From NCBI GenBank assembly GCA_016716335.1, contig JADJWN010000012.1, positions 1 through 64,000 of the forward strand: a stretch of DNA of 64,000 nucleotides, read 5' to 3'. The number at the start of each line of letters is the position of its first letter. The first letter of the stretch is position 1. The notes below the pieces were generated by a model, which had not been told where the DNA came from, searched no databases, and saw nothing but the letters and a program-made list of their open reading frames with translations. Source of the DNA: Saprospiraceae bacterium (GTDB lineage: Bacteria; Bacteroidota; Bacteroidia; Chitinophagales; Saprospiraceae). Positions 27,284-35,375 of the stretch are shown here, piece by piece. The translations under genes and the position numbers were made by a program.

Positions 27284-29098
27284 TCATATGGCATCACCCC
27301 GTAGTCGCCTGTAACGGGTGCGGGCTTCGACGGCAAAAGTACTGCCTGAGTAATCTACAAAGATCTTTTCATAAAGCGTTTTGGCCTTTTCAGGATCGTT
27401 GAGTTGCAGTTCGTAGATTTCGGCCATTTCAAACAAGGCATTGTCTGCTTTGATATCTTCCGGAAATTTTTCCACTATCTGCTCATACATCTGAATCGCC
27501 TGCGGAATCTTCCGCTGCTTTCTGTAAATCTGTGCCTTCTGATAATATACATCATCTTCAAGGCCGTGTTCGGGAAATAAAATCTTGATAGAATCCAGCA
27601 TGACCATGGCTTCATCCAGCCTGTTCTGAAAAATAAGCAAATCAGCCCGGGCAAACATCTGTAGCGTAAGCTCCGTAGTATCCAGGCCAAGATTGTCGAG
27701 TATGAAAACAGACATGTCAATCGCATCGTTGGATATGAGATTGGAGGTTGCGCCTTTCAGTATTTTGAATTGCTCCTGTGCCCATTCAAAATCACCTGCA
27801 TAGTAAGAGAGTTTGGCATTCTTAAATCGGGCGGTCTCTCCAAGCACTCCCTCTTTAAAGTCTTTATCCACCTGACTGAAAAGTAAGCTGGCCTCCCATC
27901 TGTCTCCATTCATAAGGTAGAAATCACCCAGCGTCAGTTTGGCCTGAGCCAGCACTTCCCTGCGAAGTCCGCCAAAATTTTTCAGCTCCTCCAGCACGGC
28001 TATTGCCGTATCCAATTCATTCATGTAAAAGCCTTCGAATTCCGCATATTCCTGCATCAGGGCAGCAGTCTGTGTATTCCGGCCCATTTCATCCAAAAAG
28101 CCTTTATATGTTTCTTTAAGCGCCAGCAGATCTGTTTTTGTATAATTGAAATTATCTGTGACCTTGGCCTTTTTACTTCTGAGCAAACCTCGCTTTGCCT
28201 CCAGATAATAAGCAGTATTTTTCCCTTTGTTGTTGATAATGTAATTGTAGGCCTCTATGGCAGTATCATAATCCTTGTCCTTGAAGGCAATATCTGCCAG
28301 AGTAAACACCCTGGAACCATTCTCATCCAGCTGCCTGTCCAGTGCCCTGGCTTGTCTTAGTGCTTTACCATACTCCTTTTTGTGAACAAAAGTCCACTGC
28401 AGCAATTCAGGATACTGATAGACTTCGGGTTTTTCCTGTATCTTTTTATACAACTGTGTCTGCAATTCCGGATAATCTTCATCTGCCAGAAATCGCTGGA
28501 GGCTGGTCTGGATATTGACCGTGTTGGCATCCCTTTCGGCAGCTACAAGATAGTATTTGATCATATTTTTTACATCTCCCACCCGTCTGTAGAGGTCTGC
28601 AAGATTATAGGCAAAAAGCTGATCAAAATTGGCCAATTTCGAACCCTTTTCAAATGCTTCAATGGCAAGATCGTACTTGGCAAGATTGATAAATGCATTG
28701 GCAAGGTTGGCTATATTGGATGGGTCGGGGTTGAGGTTGTCAATAGCCCTCCGGTACTCTTTCATCGCTTTGTCGGGCTCAAACTTTCTCTCCAGGAGAT
28801 TACCTGAGAGCACATACAAGGATACATCGGCCGGGTTCAGGCGGATTTCATCCTGTATGGTTTTGTTGGCGGTGTCAAAATCAGAGAGCTCTATCAGGCA
28901 CTGAATATAGAGGTTGAGATAGCTGCGGTTGCGGTTGCTTTCCATAAACAGCTGTCTGTAGAGCACGGCAGCTTTTTCATATTCTCCTGAAGAATAGTAT
29001 TCATTTGCCAATCTTGCTTTCTGCTGTGACTGGGCTGCCATCGGTTGTGCCGCCAGTAGGGCAATCAACACCATGCAATGGATTAATAATACTTTCAT
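27284..29098 (-). CDS. Tetratricopeptide repeat protein, exported
   Basis: Protein-interaction scaffold of 604 residues from the ATG at 29098. The start has a signal peptide (LLIHCMVLIALLAAQPMAAQ). TPR units are spread over most of the length: RLANEYYSSGEYEKAAVLYRQL, DVSLYVLSGNLLERKFEPDKA, FNLADLYRRVGDVKNMIKY-like, and near the end DDVYYQKAQIYRKQRKIPQAI and DNALFEMAEIYELQLNDPEKA. It is probably periplasmic or attached to a membrane. The gene lies 26 bases downstream of the stop side of the next gene's operon partner, the peptidase/propeller/barrel protein, and may be co-transcribed with it. A longer start at 29140 is open but not needed. Confidence 0.82.
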   Translation of the reverse strand: MKVLLIHCMVLIALLAAQPMAAQSQQKARLANEYYSSGEYEKAAVLYRQLFMESNRNRSYLNLYIQCLIELSDFDTANKTIQDEIRLNPADVSLYVLSGNLLERKFEPDKAMKEYRRAIDNLNPDPSNIANLANAFINLAKYDLAIEAFEKGSKLANFDQLFAYNLADLYRRVGDVKNMIKYYLVAAERDANTVNIQTSLQRFLADEDYPELQTQLYKKIQEKPEVYQYPELLQWTFVHKKEYGKALRQARALDRQLDENGSRVFTLADIAFKDKDYDTAIEAYNYIINNKGKNTAYYLEAKRGLLRSKKAKVTDNFNYTKTDLLALKETYKGFLDEMGRNTQTAALMQEYAEFEGFYMNELDTAIAVLEELKNFGGLRREVLAQAKLTLGDFYLMNGDRWEASLLFSQVDKDFKEGVLGETARFKNAKLSYYAGDFEWAQEQFKILKGATSNLISNDAIDMSVFILDNLGLDTTELTLQMFARADLLIFQNRLDEAMVMLDSIKILFPEHGLEDDVYYQKAQIYRKQRKIPQAIQMYEQIVEKFPEDIKADNALFEMAEIYELQLNDPEKAKTLYEKIFVDYSGSTFAVEARTRYRRLRGDAI

Positions 29099-29165
29099 TT
29101 TTCCCTTTAAAATTAAGAGCAACATAGCTACCAACGTCAAACTTTGGGCAAAAGTTGCATGATGC

Positions 29166-32100
29166 TTACCACCCTGGGATTAGATTGAGGCCAAAGTTGA
29201 ATCTGCCTCCCTGCATCAGTACCCGTGCCCAGTAAGGTTCTATGACCAGAGCTCCAAAGAGATTGACCCTCACCGAAAATCCCACTGATGGTACTATGGT
29301 GGGTTTGAGATTCTGATAGGCATAGACCGGCTGTCCGGTGGGATCCAGGACTATGTTGCCCCTTTCATCACGTACCACCGAATAAACTTCCTTTCCCTCG
29401 GAGAATTGCCGGAACTCGTCAAAAGCCACTCCTGTATCAAAGAAGATATTGAGGTCACTGAAAAATCCGGAGGCAGGTATCAGCGCAAGATTGCGGGGTC
29501 CGGTAAAAGGAAGTCTCAGCTCCACACTGCCCAAAGCCATCTTGGAGCCCAGCAACTGGCTGTAGGTAAGTCCGAGCTCCTGTACATGGTCAGATACAAT
29601 GGAACCAAGTCCTCTCACAAATCCGATATTCCCCACAAACAGCGGATACACAGAATTCACCTCCTGTTCAAATCTGAAAAAACCCATACCTCTCACGGCA
29701 AGACTGAAAGGCCGCATCCTGAAATACTTTCGGCCATCCATGAGCACTGCCGAATATCGATCATTGCCTGTATAATGTTCCAGCCCAATTCTGTATCTGT
29801 ATCCTGCCAGCGGAGAGGTCATACCGAAAAATGAATTGTCTCCTACATAAGCTATATTGGCATTGGCTCCGGCACCTTTCTGCACCGTATAGTAATTATC
29901 CAGTCTCAGGGATTCGCCGGTAGGCACTCTCATCCTTTCTGACAACACCAGCTGATATCCTGTAAACTGATTCCCAACATAATAATCATTGTATTCGTCC
30001 CATCTGAAACTCCTGTAAGTGCCCGAAATACCGAACTCCAGCCGCGAGGTTCTGGAAAACGGAAAATGTGCAAAAACATTAAGCGTCTGATCAAATATTC
30101 TGATGAGGTTGGTGCTGCTCACTACCGCAGGTATCAGATTGCCGTTTCTGTCTTCCAGAAATCCCTGCCTGAAAGACTGAAATCCGGTACGTAAGGGAAT
30201 ATGGGACAAACCTACGCCCCATGCCAATCGGTTTTTGCGGTTGATGTAGCTGACGATACCGCCAAAATCCAGAATCTCCCCGTTTACTGCCAGTTGAGAA
30301 TATATCAGATTATTGCCCAATACATCTCCAAACAGCATATCTACTCCTCCCTGCAGACCCACCGCATTACGGAAGGTATTGTTGTTTACCCCCATGCCTA
30401 CACCTGCGCCTCCTCCGATATAGTCGAGTTTGAAATCAGGTCTGTATCTGGCATTGCGGATTTCGTTGGAGCTGATCAAAGCGGTATTGTCTATTTCCCT
30501 GAAATGTCGCCCTACAATATCATTGGTACCGAGGCCATATACCGGAAGTGTGCCTGCAGTAAGATCCACTGTTTTTTTATCCATTACCGGCTGATTGAAA
30601 AGACGATCCGAAGAGGCCTCATAGATAGTGTACTGACTGTTGAAATAATGAGTGTACACTACTTTGTCTCTCTTTTTGGAGGCTGATATCATGGGTGAAG
30701 CGCTACTGATGCCACTGATGCCTGTAAGGAGATCGGTCATCTGATAAATATCCCCGGTGGATTTGACATACTTGTACATATTGCGCATACCATCTCTGTC
30801 ACTGACAAAATAAAAATTGCCTTCGTGATCATAGACAGGATTGAGATTGTCTGCTCCGTAAAAGAAATCATAAGTAGTGATATAACCCGTAGCATAATCC
30901 ATCTCCGCTATATCAAAGGTGTATCTTCCGTTGGTCCTGCCTGTGTCAAAACTCTTTCTGTCATAAGAGAATATCAGGGTGCTGCCATTGGCTGAAAAAT
31001 CCGGCATGGCTTCCGTGTATATATCGTTGGTAAGCTGACGGGCCTTTTTTGTGCGGAGATTGATGGAAAAGAGGTCTGTCTGACCATCCTGAAGCCCTGT
31101 GACTACAATTTCCTTTCCGTCGGGATGATACACCGGATTGGTAAATGCCTGAAGATTACTCACTGTGATGGTCTCTACAGTTTTGCCATTGTCCACATTG
31201 GCAATAACAAGGACATTTCTACCCTTCTTTACTCCCACATAGGCAAACTCCTTACCATCAGGTGACCATGCACCGGATGATTCCAGTACATTGATATAAT
31301 CGAGATCTCCGGAGCGTTCCAGACTGGTGATTTTGCGTATAATCTGTCCTTTTTGTACATCCGCAAGATACAAGTCTAAGGAAAACAAATCCTTTTCCGA
31401 TAAAAATATCACATATCGGCCATTGGGACTGACAGCAGGTGAGAGGTTCATTCTGCCTGAATTATCCGAAGAAATCAGTTTTTTACCCTGTGGCATTTCT
31501 TTCATATCTCTCAGATAGGGAGCATAATGCGTCTTGAGTGCATTGTGCCACATACCGGAGATGTTTTTGCTGTCAGTATTGTAAATCTCCAGAAAAGCGA
31601 GGTCCAACCCATACTTTGCCGTACTCATAAACCAGGGATTCAGGCTGTCATCTCCATAAAGTCCACCCATAAACGCCAGCAGTGCATGTCCATACCGGTA
31701 TGGAAAATATCTGAAATCATTCATTTTGCTGACCTGCGGAAGATTATTGTTGATGATGGCATCACGCATCCACATGGCAGTAAAGGGGTCTATCCTACCG
31801 AGCGAAAAATATTCTGCCATCCCTTCAATCATCCATAGTGGAATATTGGCCAGAGATCTGAGAGATGTGGTATCATTATTGATAATATTATTGAACTGAA
31901 AGGCATGTACCAATTCGTGGGCAAGTACATGGTGGGTGCTTTGATTGGAAAAGGCTATTGGCATTACCACCCGGTTTTTAAGTGCTTCAGTGACACCTCC
32001 CGTACCTATGCCAATCTCTCCTGAAATCGCATTGGTCTGCTGAAAATCTGCATGACTGTTGTAAAAAATAATCGGATTCTTACTGGCTATATCCTGTCCG

Positions 32101-32321
32101 AATATATTTCTGTGATTCTGATACCATTGCTCTGAAATCTGGGAGAGTCGCTGGACCATCATAGGATTCTTGATGTAGTGATGAATCCTGAAATGGGGCG
32201 TTTCCACTACTTTGAAATCAAAGGTTTCGTACCGGGGCTTGTTTCTGCCAAAATATTGCGCCGATAATGATTGCAGAAAGATCAAACTCAAAAACACTCC
32301 TGACAAGTATCTCATAGCCAA
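29166..32321 (-). CDS. Peptidase MA-like / TolB-type propeller / outer-membrane barrel protein
   Basis: Large exported protein of 1051 residues joining three parts. After the signal peptide (YLSGVFLSLIFLQSLSAQ) a gluzincin-like domain carries HVLAHELVHAFQFNN (HExxH, about 135-149) and IPLWMIEGMAEYFSLG with the third ligand Glu. WD40/PD40-type propeller repeats follow (LSPAVSPNGRYVIFLSEKD, GAWSPDGKEFAYVGVKKGR, NPVYHPDGKEIVVTG, PDFSANGSTLIFSYD; about 290-560). The last 400 residues are beta-strand-rich and resemble an Omp85/surface-antigen barrel (FRNAVGLQGGVDMLFGD, LAVRGMGFFRFEQE, FNFGLNLIPGW at the end). Likely an outer-membrane protein with a periplasmic or surface protease. Function unknown. 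ATG at 32315 is an alternative start. Confidence 0.8.
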   Translation of the reverse strand: MAMRYLSGVFLSLIFLQSLSAQYFGRNKPRYETFDFKVVETPHFRIHHYIKNPMMVQRLSQISEQWYQNHRNIFGQDIASKNPIIFYNSHADFQQTNAISGEIGIGTGGVTEALKNRVVMPIAFSNQSTHHVLAHELVHAFQFNNIINNDTTSLRSLANIPLWMIEGMAEYFSLGRIDPFTAMWMRDAIINNNLPQVSKMNDFRYFPYRYGHALLAFMGGLYGDDSLNPWFMSTAKYGLDLAFLEIYNTDSKNISGMWHNALKTHYAPYLRDMKEMPQGKKLISSDNSGRMNLSPAVSPNGRYVIFLSEKDLFSLDLYLADVQKGQIIRKITSLERSGDLDYINVLESSGAWSPDGKEFAYVGVKKGRNVLVIANVDNGKTVETITVSNLQAFTNPVYHPDGKEIVVTGLQDGQTDLFSINLRTKKARQLTNDIYTEAMPDFSANGSTLIFSYDRKSFDTGRTNGRYTFDIAEMDYATGYITTYDFFYGADNLNPVYDHEGNFYFVSDRDGMRNMYKYVKSTGDIYQMTDLLTGISGISSASPMISASKKRDKVVYTHYFNSQYTIYEASSDRLFNQPVMDKKTVDLTAGTLPVYGLGTNDIVGRHFREIDNTALISSNEIRNARYRPDFKLDYIGGGAGVGMGVNNNTFRNAVGLQGGVDMLFGDVLGNNLIYSQLAVNGEILDFGGIVSYINRKNRLAWGVGLSHIPLRTGFQSFRQGFLEDRNGNLIPAVVSSTNLIRIFDQTLNVFAHFPFSRTSRLEFGISGTYRSFRWDEYNDYYVGNQFTGYQLVLSERMRVPTGESLRLDNYYTVQKGAGANANIAYVGDNSFFGMTSPLAGYRYRIGLEHYTGNDRYSAVLMDGRKYFRMRPFSLAVRGMGFFRFEQEVNSVYPLFVGNIGFVRGLGSIVSDHVQELGLTYSQLLGSKMALGSVELRLPFTGPRNLALIPASGFFSDLNIFFDTGVAFDEFRQFSEGKEVYSVVRDERGNIVLDPTGQPVYAYQNLKPTIVPSVGFSVRVNLFGALVIEPYWARVLMQGGRFNFGLNLIPGW

Positions 32322-32720
32322 TAGATTTTATACGAAATGTAAAACAATGACCTAAGGGATTTTATCATAAAAATAAAAGCATTTATCAAATTTTTAACCG
32401 ATGTACCGGATAATTATAGCAATTCTGCCAACCTGAGGTCCAAATCTGCCTTGGAAAATGTTAATGTTCCGTGATAGAATAAGAAACACCTTAAATTTCA
32501 CGCTATCCGGCTTCTGAAAATTTCCGGTACATTTTAGATCTCCCTCTGACCGACGTGGAAGGGGTATTCCTGATAAGGCCTGTCTAAATATTGTACTTTT
32601 TTTATATATTTGCCAACCGGCTTAAATCAACTTTAAAATTTAGCCGGAGCACGCATACTTTTTATATCCGTCATTTCAATCAGTGTTGTTGCTGATTATT
32701 TGACTTTTAAAACTTAAAGA
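32322..32720. other. Intergenic region, 399 bp
   Basis: Divergent intergenic region between the barrel protein (minus) and rmuC (plus). Apart from the -7 box at 32605 nothing specific is seen: no convincing ORF, RNA gene or repeat. Confidence 0.5.
32605..32612 (+). promoter_or_regulatory. Bacteroidota -7 promoter element, rmuC
   Basis: TATATTTG matches TAnnTTTG. No -33 element at proper spacing is visible, and the leader to the rmuC ATG would be about 100 bases, so this is a tentative call. Confidence 0.4.
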
Positions 32721-34241
32721 ATGGAATTCGAGCAGATTTTATTGATCAGCATTATCGTATTGATTGTCATTGCCATTATACTCCTCCTTGTTTTCAGACA
32801 GAAGCCTGACAAGGATATTCCGGTTTTGCAGAATAAAATACTGGAGCTTCAGAATGCTCTGCAAAGGATTGAAAATAATATCCGGGATGATTTCAGAATC
32901 AACCGCGAAGAGAATGCAAGTCTGGCCAAAGACAACAGGTCAGAACTCAATCAAAGCTTAATGCAGATCAGCGATCAGATCCGGTTTTCATTGAAAGATA
33001 TCAATAAAACACTGGAAGAAAAAGTCGGTAATATGACGACCAAACTGGAAGAAAATCACAGGGCCAACAGAGAAGAGCTCACCAAAAATATTTCTGAGTT
33101 TTCGAAAACAAATGTGGAACAGTTGGAAAAAGTCAACCATCAGGCAGCAGAAGACAATAAACTCATGAGAGAAGCTTTGGTGACGGCTTTCAAAGGATTT
33201 CAGGAGACCTTTGACAGAAATATTCTGGCATTCAACGAGCTGCAAAAAGAGAAATTTGCCCAGATGGAAGCTAAGCAAAATGATTTGGTACAGGGTACAG
33301 AGAAAAAACTGGAGACAATAAGGTTAACCGTAGAAGAAAAATTAGAAAAAACCCTGAGCGAACGCCTTGGCCAAAGTTTTGAAACTGTGGGTAAGCAATT
33401 GATAGAAGTGCAAAAAGGATTGGGTGAAATGCAGAACATTGCCTCTGATGTTGGTGGCTTGAAAAAAGTCCTCAGCAATGTAAAGCTTCGAGGCGGTGTG
33501 GGTGAAGTGCAGCTGGCTATGTTGCTGGAACAGATTCTGGCTCCAACCCAGTATGATGCCAATGTGAGAACCAAGAGAGGAAGTCTGGATGCCGTGGAAT
33601 TTGCCATAAAACTTCCGGGACGAGGGGAAGATGAAAACGAAATCGTATATCTGCCCATAGACGCAAAATTTCCGAAAGATACCTATGAGCAGCTCATCGA
33701 ATCCTACGAGAATGCTATCCCGGATGATATCGAGCAGGCAACCAAAAATCTGGAAACCGTCATCAAAAAAATGGCTAAGGATATCCGGGACAAATATCTC
33801 GATCCTCCGCACACCACTGATTTTGCCATTATGTTTTTACCCTTCGAAAGTATCTATGCAGAAGTCATCCGAAGAAGTGCCCTCATAGATCAGCTGAGGA
33901 CGGAATACAATATCACAGTGGCAGGCCCGACCACACTTATGGCTATCCTGAACAGTCTGCAGATGGGATTCCGTACATTGGCATTGCAGAAACGGAGCAG
34001 TGAGGTGTGGAAAGTATTGGGTGCCGTAAAGACAGAATTTGAAAAATTTGGTGGTCTGCTGGAAAAAGCCCAGAAAAAGATTCAGACAGGCTTGGGACAG
34101 CTCGATGATGTAGTGGGTACCCGTACCCGGGCAATACAGCGGCAACTCCGTAATGTACAGTCATTGCCGGCTGCTGAAAGCAAAAATTTATTGCCCGATA
34201 TGACTCTGGATGCATTAGATATTGAAAATGACAATGAATAA
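32721..34241 (+). CDS. rmuC: DNA recombination protein RmuC
   Basis: Membrane-tethered protein that limits DNA inversions and rearrangements; 506 residues. It starts with one membrane helix (FEQILLISIIVLIVIAIILLLVF), followed by a long coiled coil (about 35-225, with repeated EELTKNISEFSK and KFAQMEAKQNDLVQGTEKKL). The RmuC domain follows from about 235: NVKLRGGVGEVQLAMLLEQIL, YLPIDAKFPKDTYEQLIE, HTTDFAIMFLPFESIYAEV and VAGPTTLMAILNSLQMGFRTLA, all characteristic; the nuclease-like fold includes the DAKFP segment. The KilA-N gene begins 6 bases after its stop. Confidence 0.95.
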   Translation: MEFEQILLISIIVLIVIAIILLLVFRQKPDKDIPVLQNKILELQNALQRIENNIRDDFRINREENASLAKDNRSELNQSLMQISDQIRFSLKDINKTLEEKVGNMTTKLEENHRANREELTKNISEFSKTNVEQLEKVNHQAAEDNKLMREALVTAFKGFQETFDRNILAFNELQKEKFAQMEAKQNDLVQGTEKKLETIRLTVEEKLEKTLSERLGQSFETVGKQLIEVQKGLGEMQNIASDVGGLKKVLSNVKLRGGVGEVQLAMLLEQILAPTQYDANVRTKRGSLDAVEFAIKLPGRGEDENEIVYLPIDAKFPKDTYEQLIESYENAIPDDIEQATKNLETVIKKMAKDIRDKYLDPPHTTDFAIMFLPFESIYAEVIRRSALIDQLRTEYNITVAGPTTLMAILNSLQMGFRTLALQKRSSEVWKVLGAVKTEFEKFGGLLEKAQKKIQTGLGQLDDVVGTRTRAIQRQLRNVQSLPAAESKNLLPDMTLDALDIENDNE

Positions 34242-34247
34242 TGAGAA

Positions 34248-35075
34248 ATGGCAAATAATAAAAATATTGAGGTAAAGGGTAGTCAAATCTCCATTCTCGT
34301 GCAGAATGAAGTGGATTACATCAGCCTGACAGATATGACAGGGAGTTTTAAAGAAGGTAGTGGACTAATCGGCAAATGGATAACCAATAAAAATACACTT
34401 GAATATCTTGGTATTTGGGAAAAAATTAATAATCCTGATTTCAATTACCCAGAATTCGGGGTAATTGAACAAGAGGCAGGTGTTAACCGATTCATCATGT
34501 CTGTTGGACAATGGATAGACAGAACTAAAGCCGTTGGATTGCTTGTAAAGGCCGGACGATATGGCGGCACCTATGCCCACAAAGACATTGCATTTCACTT
34601 TGCCATGTGGCTTAGCCCCGAATTTCAGATTTATTTAATAAAGGAGTTTCAGCGTCTTAAAGAAGATGAAAATAATCGTTTGAAGTTAGAATGGAGCTAC
34701 CAACGCCACTTGGCCAAAGTAAACTACCACATCCACACCGATGCCATCAAAGAAAATCTGATACCAAAAGAATTGAGCAAAGCACAAATAAGCGTTGTGT
34801 ATGCCAATGAAGCCGACCTGCTGAATGTAGCCCTGTTTGGCATTACCGCCAAACAATGGCGTGATGCCAATCCAACTGCCAACGGAAACATAAGAGATGA
34901 AGCCACCTTAGAGCAATTGGTGGTACTCTCTAATCTTGAAAGCATCAATGCCGTATTGATACAGCAAGGATTACAACAAACAGAAAGGCTGAAACAGCTC
35001 AACCAAATAGCCATAACACAAATGAAAAGTTTGGTGCAAAGGTCAGCATCGCAGATTAACAAGATTAAAGGATGA
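34248..35075 (+). CDS. KilA-N domain-containing protein
   Basis: DNA-binding type protein of 275 residues. The KilA-N domain covers about residues 20-150: YISLTDMTGSFKEGSGLIGKW, FGVIEQEAGVNRFIMSVGQW and YGGTYAHKDIAFHFAMWLSPEFQ. The C-terminal half is helical (LNVALFGITAKQWRDANP, RDEATLEQLVVLSNLESIN). KilA-N proteins are common on phages and mobile elements and also sit as lone cargo genes in bacterial chromosomes. Its 3' end overlaps the next gene by 4 bases (ATGA type). It lies between the core genes rmuC and ileS with a truncated gene at its right, so the pair looks like an acquired insertion. Confidence 0.88.
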   Translation: MANNKNIEVKGSQISILVQNEVDYISLTDMTGSFKEGSGLIGKWITNKNTLEYLGIWEKINNPDFNYPEFGVIEQEAGVNRFIMSVGQWIDRTKAVGLLVKAGRYGGTYAHKDIAFHFAMWLSPEFQIYLIKEFQRLKEDENNRLKLEWSYQRHLAKVNYHIHTDAIKENLIPKELSKAQISVVYANEADLLNVALFGITAKQWRDANPTANGNIRDEATLEQLVVLSNLESINAVLIQQGLQQTERLKQLNQIAITQMKSLVQRSASQINKIKG

Positions 35076-35314
35076 CTCAGAAGGACTATAAATACACAGA
35101 CATTACCGAAAAAATAATTGGGGCTTCATTTGAAGTGCACAAATTTCTCGGCAATGGCTTTCAAGAAGTATTATATCAAAGAGCCTTAGCTTATGAATTA
35201 TATAAAGCAGGGTTAAACTTTGAACGAGAAATTGAGCAACCCATATTTTACAAAGAACTGCAAGAACCCATTGGAACTCGCAGAGCCGACTTTGTGGTAG
35301 CAGAAAAAGAATGA
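35072..35314 (+). pseudogene. GxxExxY protein, truncated at the 3' end
   Basis: The product (80 residues) starts YTDITEKIIGASFEVHKFLGNGFQE and has VLYQRALAYELYKAGL, the GxxExxY signature, then RRADFVVAEKE and a stop. Family members usually run to about 125 residues and continue from this point into a V-x-(L/V)-K strand that completes a PD-(D/E)xK nuclease-like core. That strand and the rest are missing, and neither other frame of the next 60 bases supplies it, so this is loss of the 3' end rather than a simple indel. It overlaps the KilA-N gene by 4 bases and ends 61 bases before the ileS stop. Confidence 0.75.
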
Positions 35315-35375
35315 TAATCTTTAACAGTCTCCTTCCAAAAAATCAATTTAATCAAAAGTCCATATAGCTTTCAGG

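Noticed and set aside
34248..35314. Prophage
   Set aside because: A KilA-N protein alone is not enough; no integrase, terminase or structural gene is near, and no attachment repeats were seen.
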